A DNA stretch of 64,000 bases from Bradyrhizobium sp. in8p8 (GTDB lineage Bacteria; Pseudomonadota; Alphaproteobacteria; Rhizobiales; Xanthobacteraceae). Every line of letters begins with the position of its first letter. Position 1 is the stretch's first letter. Below are positions 8,345 through 20,192 of the stretch, one piece after another. Both the position numbers and the translations under genes were made by a program. The stretch lies in NCBI RefSeq assembly GCF_000426845.1, contig NZ_AUGD01000003.1, positions 372,001-436,000 on the forward strand, in the 5' to 3' direction. The notes below the pieces were generated by a model, which was not told the DNA's origin, ran no database searches, and was given only the letters and a program-made list of their open reading frames with translations.

Positions 8345-10333
8345 ATGGTGCATGCGATGTGCCGCGCGAGCGCGCTGGCGTTCGTTGCCGGCGCGATGCT
8401 GCTCTGTGGAGGCTCTCGTGCCCTTGCCCAGTCGACGGTGTGGGATTCGACCCTTTCCAACACGAACTGGTATGTTCCGACTGCGCAACTGCTCGCCTAT
8501 GCTGCACCGAGAACCGGTTTTTCCAATCCCATCCCGATCGGCGACCAGACCCTGTGGTCGCTCGCGAGCGCGACCAACGGCTCCTTCACCGGCACGAGCG
8601 TGGCACAGCTCAAGATCGGGCCCGCGCTTCTGACCGACACGTCCACGATCCAAGGATTCGTAAACACCGCGGGCCAGATCACGATGCTGTTCACGCCGAC
8701 TTCCGGCGGCACAGTGACCGTGGGCCTCGGCCACATGCGGACGGTTGGCGGCGTGACCTCGATGGAGATGCAGATGATCACGGGCGACAGCGTGCTCGTG
8801 ACGCATTGGGCATACATGCTTCCTTACGATCCCGCGACCTTCACCCCGCCCGCTTCGCAGCCCGTTCCCGCCAACTCCGTGCCGCAATGGGAGTGGACGG
8901 CCGGAACGCCCTGGCGGATTTCCAGCAACTCCTTGTTCGGTACGTCGGCTCCCGGGCGTTTCGTCATCACCGACTACAAGAACGGATATTTCTGGGGGGC
9001 AGGCATCGCGCCGGCTGGGAGCAGCGCCGCCAATTTCACCCTGCTGGGCTCGGTGACGCCCGAGGGCAGCGTTCTCTTCAACACGCTCTCGCGCGGCACG
9101 CTCGCAAGTCTCTATGGCGCGGCCAGCGGCAATGCATCGGGCGCGCAGATGCTCGTCAGCACCTACGATCTATCGGGCAATCCGACCGGCGGCGTCGCCT
9201 ATCTCTCACTGGTGCGGCCCTACGCCGAAACGCTCCAGGCCCAGAATAGCCGCGTCGGCTGGGGCGCAGCCGACATGCTGTATCGCCTGTCTGCGACGCC
9301 GCTCGGCTGGACCGGCAGCATGGCGACCGGTTTCACCGCGCTCGACAATCTCGGCGGTTCCGGTCTCGTCAACGCGATCAACCAGACCCTGCCTGTTCTG
9401 ACGGGAGCTGCATCGCAGGCGACTTATGCCACGCAGCGCGCCTTCCAACAGGCGATGACGGGGCGATTGGATGATGTGTTCGGGCTGAATGGGGCCGCGA
9501 CACGCGAGCGGAACTTCTGGATGAAGCCGCTCGGCGGTGCCCTCCGGCAGGGCAGTGTCGATGGCGTCCCCGGCTATCACGCCTCCGGCGGCGGCATCGC
9601 CGTCGGTGCAGACGCGATGATCTCCGCGCGCGCGAGGCTCGGCGGCGTGTTCGCCTACTCGCATCAAAGCATCGCCGGAAGCGAGGATGCCGTTCCGAAC
9701 AGGCTGGCCGTAGATTCCTATCAGGCGGGGCTTTACGGCGCCTATGCTCTCGGTCGGGGCGTTCAGGTCGATGGCCAGCTCGATGGCGCGTTGAACGACA
9801 ATGGCGAGAGCCGGTCGCTCACCTTCATCAACGGCAAGGCCGGCGCCGGCTATCGATCGTATGGCGGTCACGCGGGCGTTGGCGTCCGCAAGCTGATGCC
9901 GATCAAGCCGGACCTGACGGTCGCGCCGTCGCTGCGGCTGGATTATGGGCAGCTTCGCTCGCCGGCCTATCAGGAGGGCGGCGCCGGCGGCTTCAGCCTC
10001 AACGTGGATTCGCAGATCTATCGTGAGCTGACGCTGACGGCAGGACTGAAGAGCGCCTACAGGGTCGCGAAGCAGGTGTATCTCACAGGCGATGTCGGCA
10101 TCGGTTACAACACGCTGAATCAGGGACTTCAGATCAAGTCGGCCTTTGCCGGCGGCGGCGAAGCGTTCGTCACCAACGGTCTTGCGTTGTCGCCCTGGAT
10201 CTACTCGACCGCGCTGGGCCTGGCCGCCGCCGACGGCAAAGGCCTTGATCTCGGCATCCGCTACGGCGTTGCGGCCACGTCTTCCGGGCTGCTCCAGCAG
10301 TCCGGGCTTGCAGTTCTCAAGATCAAGCTTTGA
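8345..10333 (+). CDS. Autotransporter-barrel outer membrane protein
   Basis: From the ATG at 8345 the protein has 662 residues. A signal peptide (ALAFVAGAMLLCGGSRALAQ) is followed by a passenger of about 390 residues rich in Gly, Thr and Ser, without the regular repeats of a long beta-helix. The last roughly 270 residues (from FWMKPLGGALRQG) look like an autotransporter beta-barrel, with alternating polar and hydrophobic strands ending GLAVLKIKL. It should sit in the outer membrane and display or release the passenger. I do not recognise the passenger. Starts at 8294 or 8357 are also possible; those at 8345 and 8357 both give a good signal peptide. Confidence 0.75.
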   Translation: MVHAMCRASALAFVAGAMLLCGGSRALAQSTVWDSTLSNTNWYVPTAQLLAYAAPRTGFSNPIPIGDQTLWSLASATNGSFTGTSVAQLKIGPALLTDTSTIQGFVNTAGQITMLFTPTSGGTVTVGLGHMRTVGGVTSMEMQMITGDSVLVTHWAYMLPYDPATFTPPASQPVPANSVPQWEWTAGTPWRISSNSLFGTSAPGRFVITDYKNGYFWGAGIAPAGSSAANFTLLGSVTPEGSVLFNTLSRGTLASLYGAASGNASGAQMLVSTYDLSGNPTGGVAYLSLVRPYAETLQAQNSRVGWGAADMLYRLSATPLGWTGSMATGFTALDNLGGSGLVNAINQTLPVLTGAASQATYATQRAFQQAMTGRLDDVFGLNGAATRERNFWMKPLGGALRQGSVDGVPGYHASGGGIAVGADAMISARARLGGVFAYSHQSIAGSEDAVPNRLAVDSYQAGLYGAYALGRGVQVDGQLDGALNDNGESRSLTFINGKAGAGYRSYGGHAGVGVRKLMPIKPDLTVAPSLRLDYGQLRSPAYQEGGAGGFSLNVDSQIYRELTLTAGLKSAYRVAKQVYLTGDVGIGYNTLNQGLQIKSAFAGGGEAFVTNGLALSPWIYSTALGLAAADGKGLDLGIRYGVAATSSGLLQQSGLAVLKIKL

Positions 10334-10343
10334 GCGCGTCGTC

Positions 10344-10940
10344 TCAACCGGCCGCGATCTTCTCCGCGCGCTGGAACGCCGGCCGCGCCATGCAGCGCGC
10401 GAGATAAGCGTCGAAGGCCGGCCGCGACGGCACCATCTTGAACAGGCGTACCGCAAAATTCAGGCCCGAGCCGATTGCGATGTCGGCTGCGGAGAATTCG
10501 TCGCCGAGAATCCACGGTCCCTTCTCGAGCGCGGCTTCCAGCACGTCGAACACCTGCGTCGCGCTGCCCCACGCCGCGGTCGAGGTCGGGATCTCGATCT
10601 TGGTGAAGATCTGGATGATCGCGGGCTCGATGCAGCCCGGTGAGAAGAACAGCCATTGCAGATAGCGCGCGCGGCGCGGATCGGTCACGGCAGGCGCCAG
10701 CTTGGTTTCGGGATAGCGGTCGGCGATGTAGGCGCAGATCGCCGCGGCTTCCCCGAGCGCGGCATCGCCGTCGGTCAGCGCCGGCACCTTCCCCATCGGA
10801 TTGATCTTGAGAAAGTCCGGCGCCTTCTGCGCTCCCGTCGAAATGTCGGTCAGCACGCGCTCGTAAGGCAGGCCGCTCTCCTCCATCAGCCAGAGCGTCG
10901 TGAACGAGCGCGAACGGGGCGACCAGTATAGCTTGATCAT
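10344..10940 (-). CDS. Glutathione S-transferase family protein
   Basis: This 198-residue protein starts MIKLYWSPRSRSFTTLWLMEE. The thioredoxin-fold N-domain ends with NPMGKVPALTDGD and GEAAAICAYIADRYP, the usual glutathione-site cis-Pro and Glu-Ala/Ser region. The helical C-domain has LGDEFSAADIAIG. The catalytic Ser or Tyr is likely Ser7 or Ser11. It runs behind oxyR on the same strand, 20 bp away, so it may be part of a peroxide or electrophile response. A longer frame into the spacer is less likely than the ATG at 10940. Confidence 0.85.
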   Translation of the reverse strand: MIKLYWSPRSRSFTTLWLMEESGLPYERVLTDISTGAQKAPDFLKINPMGKVPALTDGDAALGEAAAICAYIADRYPETKLAPAVTDPRRARYLQWLFFSPGCIEPAIIQIFTKIEIPTSTAAWGSATQVFDVLEAALEKGPWILGDEFSAADIAIGSGLNFAVRLFKMVPSRPAFDAYLARCMARPAFQRAEKIAAG

Positions 10941-10960
10941 GAGGTGTTTCCCTTGATCTG

Positions 10961-11887
10961 TTAACTTCGCGAGCTGCGCACGCTGTGACCAGCCCGAACC
11001 TTGCCGGCCGACAGGCACACCACCTCGGAGATCTGCAGCAGCTGCCGCGCCAGCGGACTGGTCTTGCGCCAGACCATGCCGATGGTGCGCGAGGGTTCTG
11101 GGTCGCGGAAGCGCGCCAGCGAGACCGAGGCCGATCGCGTCTCGACCGGCACCGCCATCTCCGGGATCAACGTGACGCCGATCCCGGCGCTGACCATCTG
11201 CACCAGCGTGGACAGCGAGTTCGCATCCAGCATCTCGCGCGGCGGCGCCGACTGCATGTTGCAGAAGGAGAGCGCCTGGTCGCGGAAGCAGTGCCCCTCC
11301 TCGAGCAGCAGAAGCCGCATCTCGCGCATCATCTCGCGTGACGGCGCCGGTGTGCCTTCATCCGCGCTTGGCCGCACCAGCAGGAATTTCTCCTCGAACA
11401 GGGCGACCTCGGTGAGCGAGGGCTCCGACACCGGCAGCGCCACGATGGCGGTGTCGAGGCGGCCCTCCACCAGCTCCTGGATCAGCCGCGGGGTCATCGT
11501 CTCGCGCACGCGGATGTCGAGCTCCGGGTGCATGCGCGTGAGATTCTTGGTGATGGTCGGCAGCAGATAGGGCGCGATGGTCGGGATCATGCCGATGCGC
11601 AGGCGGCCGGCGAAGCGGTCCTGCGAGGCGCGGGCGAAATCGCCGAGCTCGTCGACCGAGCGCAGAATGTCGCGGACGCGCTGGGCGAGCTCCTCGCCGA
11701 ACCGGGTCAGCGCCACCTGGCGCGCGCTGCGCTCCAGCAGCAGGCCGCCAAGGGTCTCCTCCAGCTCCTTGATCTGCATCGACAGGGCCGGCTGCGAGAT
11801 CGAGCAGGCCTCGGCCGCGCGGCCGAAGTGACCATGACGGGCCAGCGCATCGAAGTACCGGAGCTGGCGTAGCGTCACGTTGAGCAT
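10961..11887 (-). CDS. oxyR: Hydrogen-peroxide-sensing LysR regulator OxyR
   Basis: The 308-residue LysR protein has an N-terminal HTH (RAAEACSISQPALSMQIKELEE). Its effector domain contains the redox pair of OxyR with exact spacing, Cys-x8-Cys, in GHCFRDQALSFC. Peroxide forms a disulfide there and switches the protein to an activator. It diverges from katG over a 115-bp spacer that holds a palindrome, the standard arrangement for OxyR control of catalase-peroxidase and its own gene. Confidence 0.93.
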   Translation of the reverse strand: MLNVTLRQLRYFDALARHGHFGRAAEACSISQPALSMQIKELEETLGGLLLERSARQVALTRFGEELAQRVRDILRSVDELGDFARASQDRFAGRLRIGMIPTIAPYLLPTITKNLTRMHPELDIRVRETMTPRLIQELVEGRLDTAIVALPVSEPSLTEVALFEEKFLLVRPSADEGTPAPSREMMREMRLLLLEEGHCFRDQALSFCNMQSAPPREMLDANSLSTLVQMVSAGIGVTLIPEMAVPVETRSASVSLARFRDPEPSRTIGMVWRKTSPLARQLLQISEVVCLSAGKVRAGHSVRSSRS

Positions 11888-11906
11888 CAGAAAATCCTAT
11901 CGCAGC

Positions 11907-11933
11907 GATCACCAAAGTCAACTTTACCTGATC
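11907..11933. promoter_or_regulatory. Palindrome, probable OxyR operator between oxyR and katG
   Basis: An imperfect dyad is centred on CA at 11919-11920: GATC and ACC flank AAAGT-CA-ACTTT, followed by ACC and GATC. It lies 20-46 bp before the oxyR start and 70-96 bp before katG, a typical place for a LysR-family autoregulatory site. It does not show the full ATAG/CTAT pattern of the E. coli OxyR site. Confidence 0.5.
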
Positions 11934-11948
11934 GAACCTCGCGCTTAG

Positions 11949-14168
<2,220 letters not shown>

Positions 14169-14529
14169 GGCTCAGGTTCGCCTCTCCCATAGGGAGAGGT
14201 CGGTGAGCAGCGCCGGGTGAGGGGCTCCAATCTCTGGTGGGACCAAGCCCCTCACCCGATTTTCTTCTCGGATCGAGCTCTTCCCGCTGGGGAGCGGCGA
14301 AGAGCAGCGCGCCTGAAGGAACGAAGCGCCAAATGGACTTGTGCGCACGTCTGCGAAGATCAGATACACGCGTGACGCAGCGTGGCTGCAAGACGTGGGT
14401 GGCGTGTGGTGTACGATCGGCTTCTCCCCACATGGCCGGCGCGGGTTTGCTGCGGATCACGCATTCAATTGCCGGTCGGGCATCTCGAACCGATGTGCGC
14501 CGGCACGACCTTTGCCCAGCTTTCGGCCG
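14169..14529. other. Intergenic region between convergent katG and the molybdoenzyme gene
   Basis: These 361 bases hold no supported gene. The first about 150 bases are palindromic repeats (see 14181-14258). The rest, to 14529, shows nothing recognisable. It marks the left edge of the ptx locus. Confidence 0.6.
14181..14258. repeat. Palindromic repeat after katG (family D)
   Basis: There are two hairpins: CCTCTCCC/GGGAGAGG at 14181-14199, and perfect 13-base arms (CGGGTGAGGGGCT) at 14214-14226 and 14246-14258. The second could end katG transcripts. The composition resembles common rhizobial repeated palindromes. Confidence 0.7.
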
Positions 14530-17259
14530 TCAGCCTTCTGGCTCGGCGATGATCCGCGCGGCGCAATACTTGTACTCCGGCACCCGCGTGGTCGCGTCGA
14601 GTGCCGAATTCGTCAAGTCGTTGGCCGCGGCCTCGAAATAGGCGAATGGCATCCAGATCACGCCCGCCTGCAAGCCGGTGTCGAGGCGCGGCGCGACACT
14701 GACGCCACCCCGCCGGGTTACGACGCGGACACGTGCGGCATACTCAAGTCCAAGGGAGTCGAAGACGTCGGGTGCGACGTTGACGACCGGTTCCGGCGCG
14801 AGAGCGTCCAGCACTGGCGCGCGACGCGTCATCGAGCCCGTATGCCAGTGTTCAAGGAGCCGGCCGGTTACCAGGGTCAGTGGATAGTCCGCGTCCGGCT
14901 CTTCCGCAGGGCCTCGCCCCTGGAGCGCGACGAGACGGCCGCGCCCGCTTGGGGTCGGAAAGCGTTCGGCGAACAGGCTTCGAGCGTGCCCAAGCGGCAG
15001 CGCGATTGCCTTCTCGCGTTCCAGCATCGACCAGCTCGTGCCCGCCAGCATCGGTACTACGGCCGCCATTTCGTCGAACAGCTCGGAGAGACGATCGTGG
15101 CGCCATGGTGCACCGAGGTGCTTCGCCAGCGTGGAGGTGATCCACCAATCAGGACGTGCATCTCCGGGCGCTGGAACCGCGGGGGCAAGCAGTTGTACGA
15201 CCCTGTCGGTGTTGGTGACCGAGCCGCTCCGCTCGGCGAGCGCCGTGGCCGGCAAGATCACGTCTGCGAAGGCCGCCGTCTCGGTTGGGAAAATGTCCTG
15301 GACGACGAGATGGTCGAGCCGCGCCAGCGCCTCTCGGGTCCGTGTCAGATCGGGATTGGCCATGGCTGGATTGCCTCCGGCCACATAAAGCCCGCGAATC
15401 CTTCCGGCATGCGCGGCTTCCAGAATCTCGACCTGCGTGAGCCCCGGCGACGCCGGCAGATCAGCGCCCCACAATTTCGACAGCCTCGTCCGTGCCTGTG
15501 GATCGCCGACCGACGCATAGCCGGGAAATGACGACGGAATCAGGCCCGCGTCGCAAGATCCCTGAACGTTGTTCTGGCCCCGCAGCGGGTGTAGGCCGGA
15601 GCCGGGCTTGCCGACATGGCCGCAGATCAACGCCAGCGCGATAACGCAGCGGATGTTATCCGCACCGTGCACATGCTGCGACGCGCCCATGCCCCAGAAG
15701 CACATCGCGCGGTCGGCGGTCGCAAACAGACGTGCCGCCGCGGCAATCCGGCCGGCATCGACGCCGGTGAGCCGCTCGGCGAGGCTCGGCGTCATCCCGC
15801 GCACGCGCGCAGCGAGGTCATCGAAGCCGTGGATTCGGTCGCGGACGAAATCACGGTCGTAGAGCCCTTCTGCAATCACCACGTGGAGCATTGCAGACAA
15901 GAGCGCGACGTCTGAGCCCGGTCGGAGGGCGAGGAAATGAGTGGCGTGGCGCGCGAACGGCTGGTGATACGGATCGACCAGGATCAACTTGGTGCCGCGA
16001 TGCACGGCATTCTTCATGATGGTCGCGGCGACCGGATGGTTGACCTCCGGATTTGACCCGACCATCAGCGCGACATCGGCGTGTTCGATCTCCTCGATCG
16101 GTGCCGTCACCGCCGAATAACCGATCGCCTCGCCGAGTGGCGGCACGGACGCGCACAGGCGCGTGCAATGATCGATATGCTGCGTGCCGAGCACCGACCG
16201 CGCCATCTTTTGCAGAATATAGGCGTCCTCATTGGTGGTCTTGGCAGAGCCAAGCACGGCGAGTGCATCGGTGCCGTGCCGTTCGGCAACGGCTCTGAGC
16301 CCCGCCGCAGCGCGATCGAGCGCCTCATCCCACGAAGCCGGACGGAAGAATTCGGTCACCGCGGCGGGGCCGGGCACCGGCATCGCGCGCTTGGGTGCGT
16401 CGTCACGCCGGATCAGCGGCACTTTGAGACGATCGGGATGGTGCAGGAAGTCGAACCCGAAGCGTCCCTTGACGCATAGCCGCCCATGGTTGGCCGGACC
16501 GTCGGCGCCAGCCGCCTGCACGACGCGGTCACATGAAACCGTCAATTCCACGCGACAGCCGACGCTGCAGAACGGACAGATCGTGTCTGCCGTGGTCGCC
16601 GGCACCGACCTCGCGACGGCCGGCTCGGACGAGACCGTTGCCAGCGCGCCGGTCGGACAGACCTGGGCGCACTCCCCGCAGGCCACGCAGGAACTGGCGC
16701 TCAGAGACACGTCGGCATCGAACACGATCCGGGCGCCGTTCCCCCGGCCGCTCATCCCGATGACGCCGTTCACCTGAACATCCTGACATGCTGTGCGGCA
16801 CAGGCCGCAGCGGATGCAAGCGTCGAAGTCGACGACGATCGCTGGATGCGGCGGCACTGTCGGCTCGATCGCCGGCCGATGGCCAAAGCGCGTTGCGCCG
16901 ACACCAATCTGGGCGAGCGCCTCGGCGAGACGAGAGCCGGGCCGCAACGCACCCGCCCCTTGTTCAGACAGCGTCAGCTCCGCGACCACCCTGCGCGCCT
17001 GCAGCGCACGTTCGCTCGACGTGCGCACGACGAGACCTTCGGCGACCTCGCGGCGGCAGGCGGGCGCGAGCTTGTTCTCGCCTTCGATCTCGACCAGGCA
17101 GAAACGACAGGAGGCCTCGGCCTCATAGCCTTCGCGGCCACACACGCAGACGGACGGAATGATGATGCCACAGCGCCGCGCCGCCTCAAGCAAGCTTGTT
17201 CCAACGGAGGCGTCGACCATGTGATCGTCGATGCGCAGCATCACGGTTGGCTCAGTCAT
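14530..17259 (-). CDS. Formate-dehydrogenase-like molybdopterin oxidoreductase in a phosphite operon
   Basis: This 909-residue iron-sulfur molybdoenzyme (start ATG 17259) has an N-terminal [2Fe-2S] domain (C40, C51, C54, C68) and two [4Fe-4S] ferredoxin motifs (C148-C158, C191-C201). The Mo-domain [4Fe-4S] site is C228, C231, C235, C262, and the bis-MGD catalytic core follows. The FDH-type block LRGQNNVQGSCDAG is present. The Mo-ligand Cys is C369 in DHCTRLCASV. Formate dehydrogenases normally have His after this Cys; here it is Ala370. The gene starts 22 bp after ptxA and has no beta or gamma subunit, FdhD or cytochrome nearby. Formate dehydrogenase activity is possible. Because of the operon, I infer a role in phosphite or another reduced phosphorus compound. 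Confidence 0.8.
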   Translation of the reverse strand: MTEPTVMLRIDDHMVDASVGTSLLEAARRCGIIIPSVCVCGREGYEAEASCRFCLVEIEGENKLAPACRREVAEGLVVRTSSERALQARRVVAELTLSEQGAGALRPGSRLAEALAQIGVGATRFGHRPAIEPTVPPHPAIVVDFDACIRCGLCRTACQDVQVNGVIGMSGRGNGARIVFDADVSLSASSCVACGECAQVCPTGALATVSSEPAVARSVPATTADTICPFCSVGCRVELTVSCDRVVQAAGADGPANHGRLCVKGRFGFDFLHHPDRLKVPLIRRDDAPKRAMPVPGPAAVTEFFRPASWDEALDRAAAGLRAVAERHGTDALAVLGSAKTTNEDAYILQKMARSVLGTQHIDHCTRLCASVPPLGEAIGYSAVTAPIEEIEHADVALMVGSNPEVNHPVAATIMKNAVHRGTKLILVDPYHQPFARHATHFLALRPGSDVALLSAMLHVVIAEGLYDRDFVRDRIHGFDDLAARVRGMTPSLAERLTGVDAGRIAAAARLFATADRAMCFWGMGASQHVHGADNIRCVIALALICGHVGKPGSGLHPLRGQNNVQGSCDAGLIPSSFPGYASVGDPQARTRLSKLWGADLPASPGLTQVEILEAAHAGRIRGLYVAGGNPAMANPDLTRTREALARLDHLVVQDIFPTETAAFADVILPATALAERSGSVTNTDRVVQLLAPAVPAPGDARPDWWITSTLAKHLGAPWRHDRLSELFDEMAAVVPMLAGTSWSMLEREKAIALPLGHARSLFAERFPTPSGRGRLVALQGRGPAEEPDADYPLTLVTGRLLEHWHTGSMTRRAPVLDALAPEPVVNVAPDVFDSLGLEYAARVRVVTRRGGVSVAPRLDTGLQAGVIWMPFAYFEAAANDLTNSALDATTRVPEYKYCAARIIAEPEG

Positions 17260-17281
17260 GCCCAGGTATCCGCAGTCGGAA

Positions 17282-18076
17282 TCAATATGCGTAGAGCCGA
17301 TCGCGGACGTCACGTCCGAATTCGGAAGGCGGGCCATCGAAGAAAACCCGCCCCGCCTTGAGGGCAATGATGCGGTTGGCGTAGCGCACTGCCAGGTCGA
17401 CCTGGTGAAGGCTGCACAGCACCGTGATTCCATGCTCCATGGCACTGTGCTGCATGATCTGCAGCACGTTCTCGGCCGATTCCGGATCGAGACTGGAGAT
17501 CGGCTCATCGGCGAGGATGACGTCGCCTTGCTGGGCAAGCGCGCGCGCGAACGCCACCCGTTGCTGCTGGCCTCCCGACAGGCGCTCCGCACGCTGGTAA
17601 GCCTGGTCGAGCAGCCCGACACTGTCGAGACAGGCGAGCGCAAGCTGGCGATCCTCAGCGCTGAAGCGGCGGAGCAACGCCCGCCACAAAGGGGTGGACG
17701 CGAGCCGTGCGGCCAGCACATTGTCGATCGCCTTTAGCCGCTTCACCAGGTTGAATTGCTGGAATACGAAGCCGATCTGGCGGCGGAATTGAATAAGCTG
17801 CCGCCGCGTCAACGTCGTGACCTCGACACCGTCGATGAGAACATGCCCCGAATCGGGTTCGATCAGCCGCGTCAGGCAGCGGAACAGGGTCGACTTGCCG
17901 CAACCGCTCGGACCAAGCAGTACCACGAATTCTCCCTCGCCGACGTCGAAGCTCACCTGATCCAAGATCTGGCGCTCGCCGAAACGCTTACATACGCTGT
18001 CGACGCGGATCGCTCGACGTACCGGTGCGATCGCGACCGGTCTCGCCGAAGCGTCGACCTTCACCAGGGTATTCAT
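17282..18076 (-). CDS. ptxA: Phosphite/phosphonate ABC transporter ATPase (PtxA/PhnC)
   Basis: This 264-residue ATPase has Walker A GPSGCGKST, Q-loop FVFQQFNLV, signature LSGGQQQRVAFARAL and Walker B VILADEP. It closely follows the PhnC family (FRCLTRLIEPDSGHVLIDG, SLDPESAENVLQIM). It powers uptake through the permease whose stop codon lies 12 bp upstream. The assignment to phosphite rather than phosphonate comes from PtxD and the absence of any C-P lyase genes. Confidence 0.88.
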   Translation of the reverse strand: MNTLVKVDASARPVAIAPVRRAIRVDSVCKRFGERQILDQVSFDVGEGEFVVLLGPSGCGKSTLFRCLTRLIEPDSGHVLIDGVEVTTLTRRQLIQFRRQIGFVFQQFNLVKRLKAIDNVLAARLASTPLWRALLRRFSAEDRQLALACLDSVGLLDQAYQRAERLSGGQQQRVAFARALAQQGDVILADEPISSLDPESAENVLQIMQHSAMEHGITVLCSLHQVDLAVRYANRIIALKAGRVFFDGPPSEFGRDVRDRLYAY

Positions 18077-18088
18077 GATGCAGCCTCC

Positions 18089-18958
18089 TCAGGCTTGTTC
18101 GACGCGACGGGCGACCGGCAGCGGCCGGGCGCGGGCACTCTCGGGACTGAGCACCATGCGGCGCAGCCAGCCACTCAGGGTGTCGATGGCAACCACCATA
18201 ATCAGGATCACACCGAGAACCGTGAGCAGCTTCGGGAAATCGAGGAGATCGATCGAGTCTTTCAGGGTCTGGCCGATACCGCCGGCGCCAACGATGCCGA
18301 GCACCGTCGAGGCGCGGACGTTGAATTCCCAGATGTAGAGGATCACCGCGACGATGTTCGGAAACACGTCGGGAAGGAGCGCATATCGGAACGTCTTGAC
18401 CGGTCCAGCGCCCGTGAGCTTGATGGCCTCGATCGGTCCGGGATCAGCGGGCTCGATGACTTCGGTCAGCAGCTTGCCTAGCGCACCCGTCATATTGAAC
18501 GCGATGGCGAGGACGCCGGTGAACGGACCGAAACCCACGGCAGCGACAAAGATCAAGGCGAATACCAGGATTTCGGTGCCACGGAGCAGCGAAAACACGG
18601 CGCGAACCGCGCGGTAGACGACAGGATGCGGTGTCGTGTTGCGGGCCGCGAGCGGCGCAAGCGCGCCGGCCACGACCAATGCCAAGACCGTTCCGACGGT
18701 CGCCATCGCAAGCGTCTGGAATGCATCACGCAGAATGCGGTCGATCTCGCTGAAGTCGGGAGGAAACATCTGGCCGAACCAGCCGGCAACCTTCGGCAGG
18801 CCGGTGATCAGCCTTGTGATATCGATGTCGACCGACATGAACGTCGCCGCGAGAAAGACAAGGAGCAACGTGAAACCCGCGGCGCGCGCCAAGCGCGATA
18901 CGACGAACGGCGACGGGTGCGGCTCGATATATCGCCGGCCCGCCGTGTAGGAGGTCAT
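18089..18958 (-). CDS. ptxC: Phosphite/phosphonate ABC transporter permease (PtxC/PhnE)
   Basis: From the ATG at 18958 (preceded by GTGAGG) the protein is 289 residues with about six membrane segments, the first being AAGFTLLLVFLAATFM. The PhnE-type EAA loop reads EAIKLTGAGPVKTFRYALLP, followed by the family's conserved RASTVLGIVGAGGIG. An open frame extending upstream to 19114 would overlap the binding-protein gene and is not used. It would form the inner-membrane channel with the adjacent ATPase and binding protein. Confidence 0.88.
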   Translation of the reverse strand: MTSYTAGRRYIEPHPSPFVVSRLARAAGFTLLLVFLAATFMSVDIDITRLITGLPKVAGWFGQMFPPDFSEIDRILRDAFQTLAMATVGTVLALVVAGALAPLAARNTTPHPVVYRAVRAVFSLLRGTEILVFALIFVAAVGFGPFTGVLAIAFNMTGALGKLLTEVIEPADPGPIEAIKLTGAGPVKTFRYALLPDVFPNIVAVILYIWEFNVRASTVLGIVGAGGIGQTLKDSIDLLDFPKLLTVLGVILIMVVAIDTLSGWLRRMVLSPESARARPLPVARRVEQA

Positions 18959-19025
18959 CCTCACGGCTCTACTCCGATTGTGGTGGACAAAGGCGGGGCA
19001 CGCGAAGGCGTGCCCCGCGCATGGA

Positions 19026-19943
<918 letters not shown>

Positions 19944-19965
19944 TCATCCGTGAGCGGCGAAGAGG

Positions 19966-20000
19966 ATTAATTAGCAAAGTCGATGACAAGAGAATGACAT
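19966..20000 (-). promoter_or_regulatory. Pho box and -10 element of the ptxBCA operon
   Basis: On the operon strand, ATGTCAT at 20000-19994 and TTGTCAT at 19989-19983 are separated by exactly four bases. This is the layout of the PhoB box (two CTGTCAT heptamers 4 bp apart). Nine bases further, TAATTA at 19973-19968 fits a -10 element, so the box stands in for the -35. I infer PhoB activation under phosphate starvation. Confidence 0.75.
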
Positions 20001-20125
20001 TTGAAATAATAATACATGGCCTTGACGACCAAGACTGACGAATGATACGCGGGCCACAACTCTTGTGCGCCTATTAGCATCCCGCAACACGCGACGTGTG
20101 AAAAATCAGGAGCGAGACATGACCT

Positions 20126-20160
20126 ATGTATTGCGAATTTGATAAATTTTCATAATACAT
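20126..20160 (+). promoter_or_regulatory. Nested palindrome upstream of ptxD, probable PtxE operator
   Basis: ATGTATT (20126-20132) faces AATACAT (20154-20160). Inside, AATTT and AAATT flank GAT (20136-20148). A third AATACAT is at 20011-20017. A -35/-10 pair TTGCGA (20131-20136) and TAATAC (20153-20158) with 16-bp spacing overlaps the dyad. Such AT-rich dyads are typical LysR targets, and ptxE is the adjacent LysR gene. Confidence 0.5.
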
Positions 20161-20192
20161 CTTTGATTTCAAACCTTGGGCAAAAAGTCGCC

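Noticed and set aside
14341-15531. 396-codon plus-strand frame overlapping the molybdoenzyme
   Set aside because: The minus-strand protein shows conserved FDH motifs across this whole stretch; the plus frame does not.
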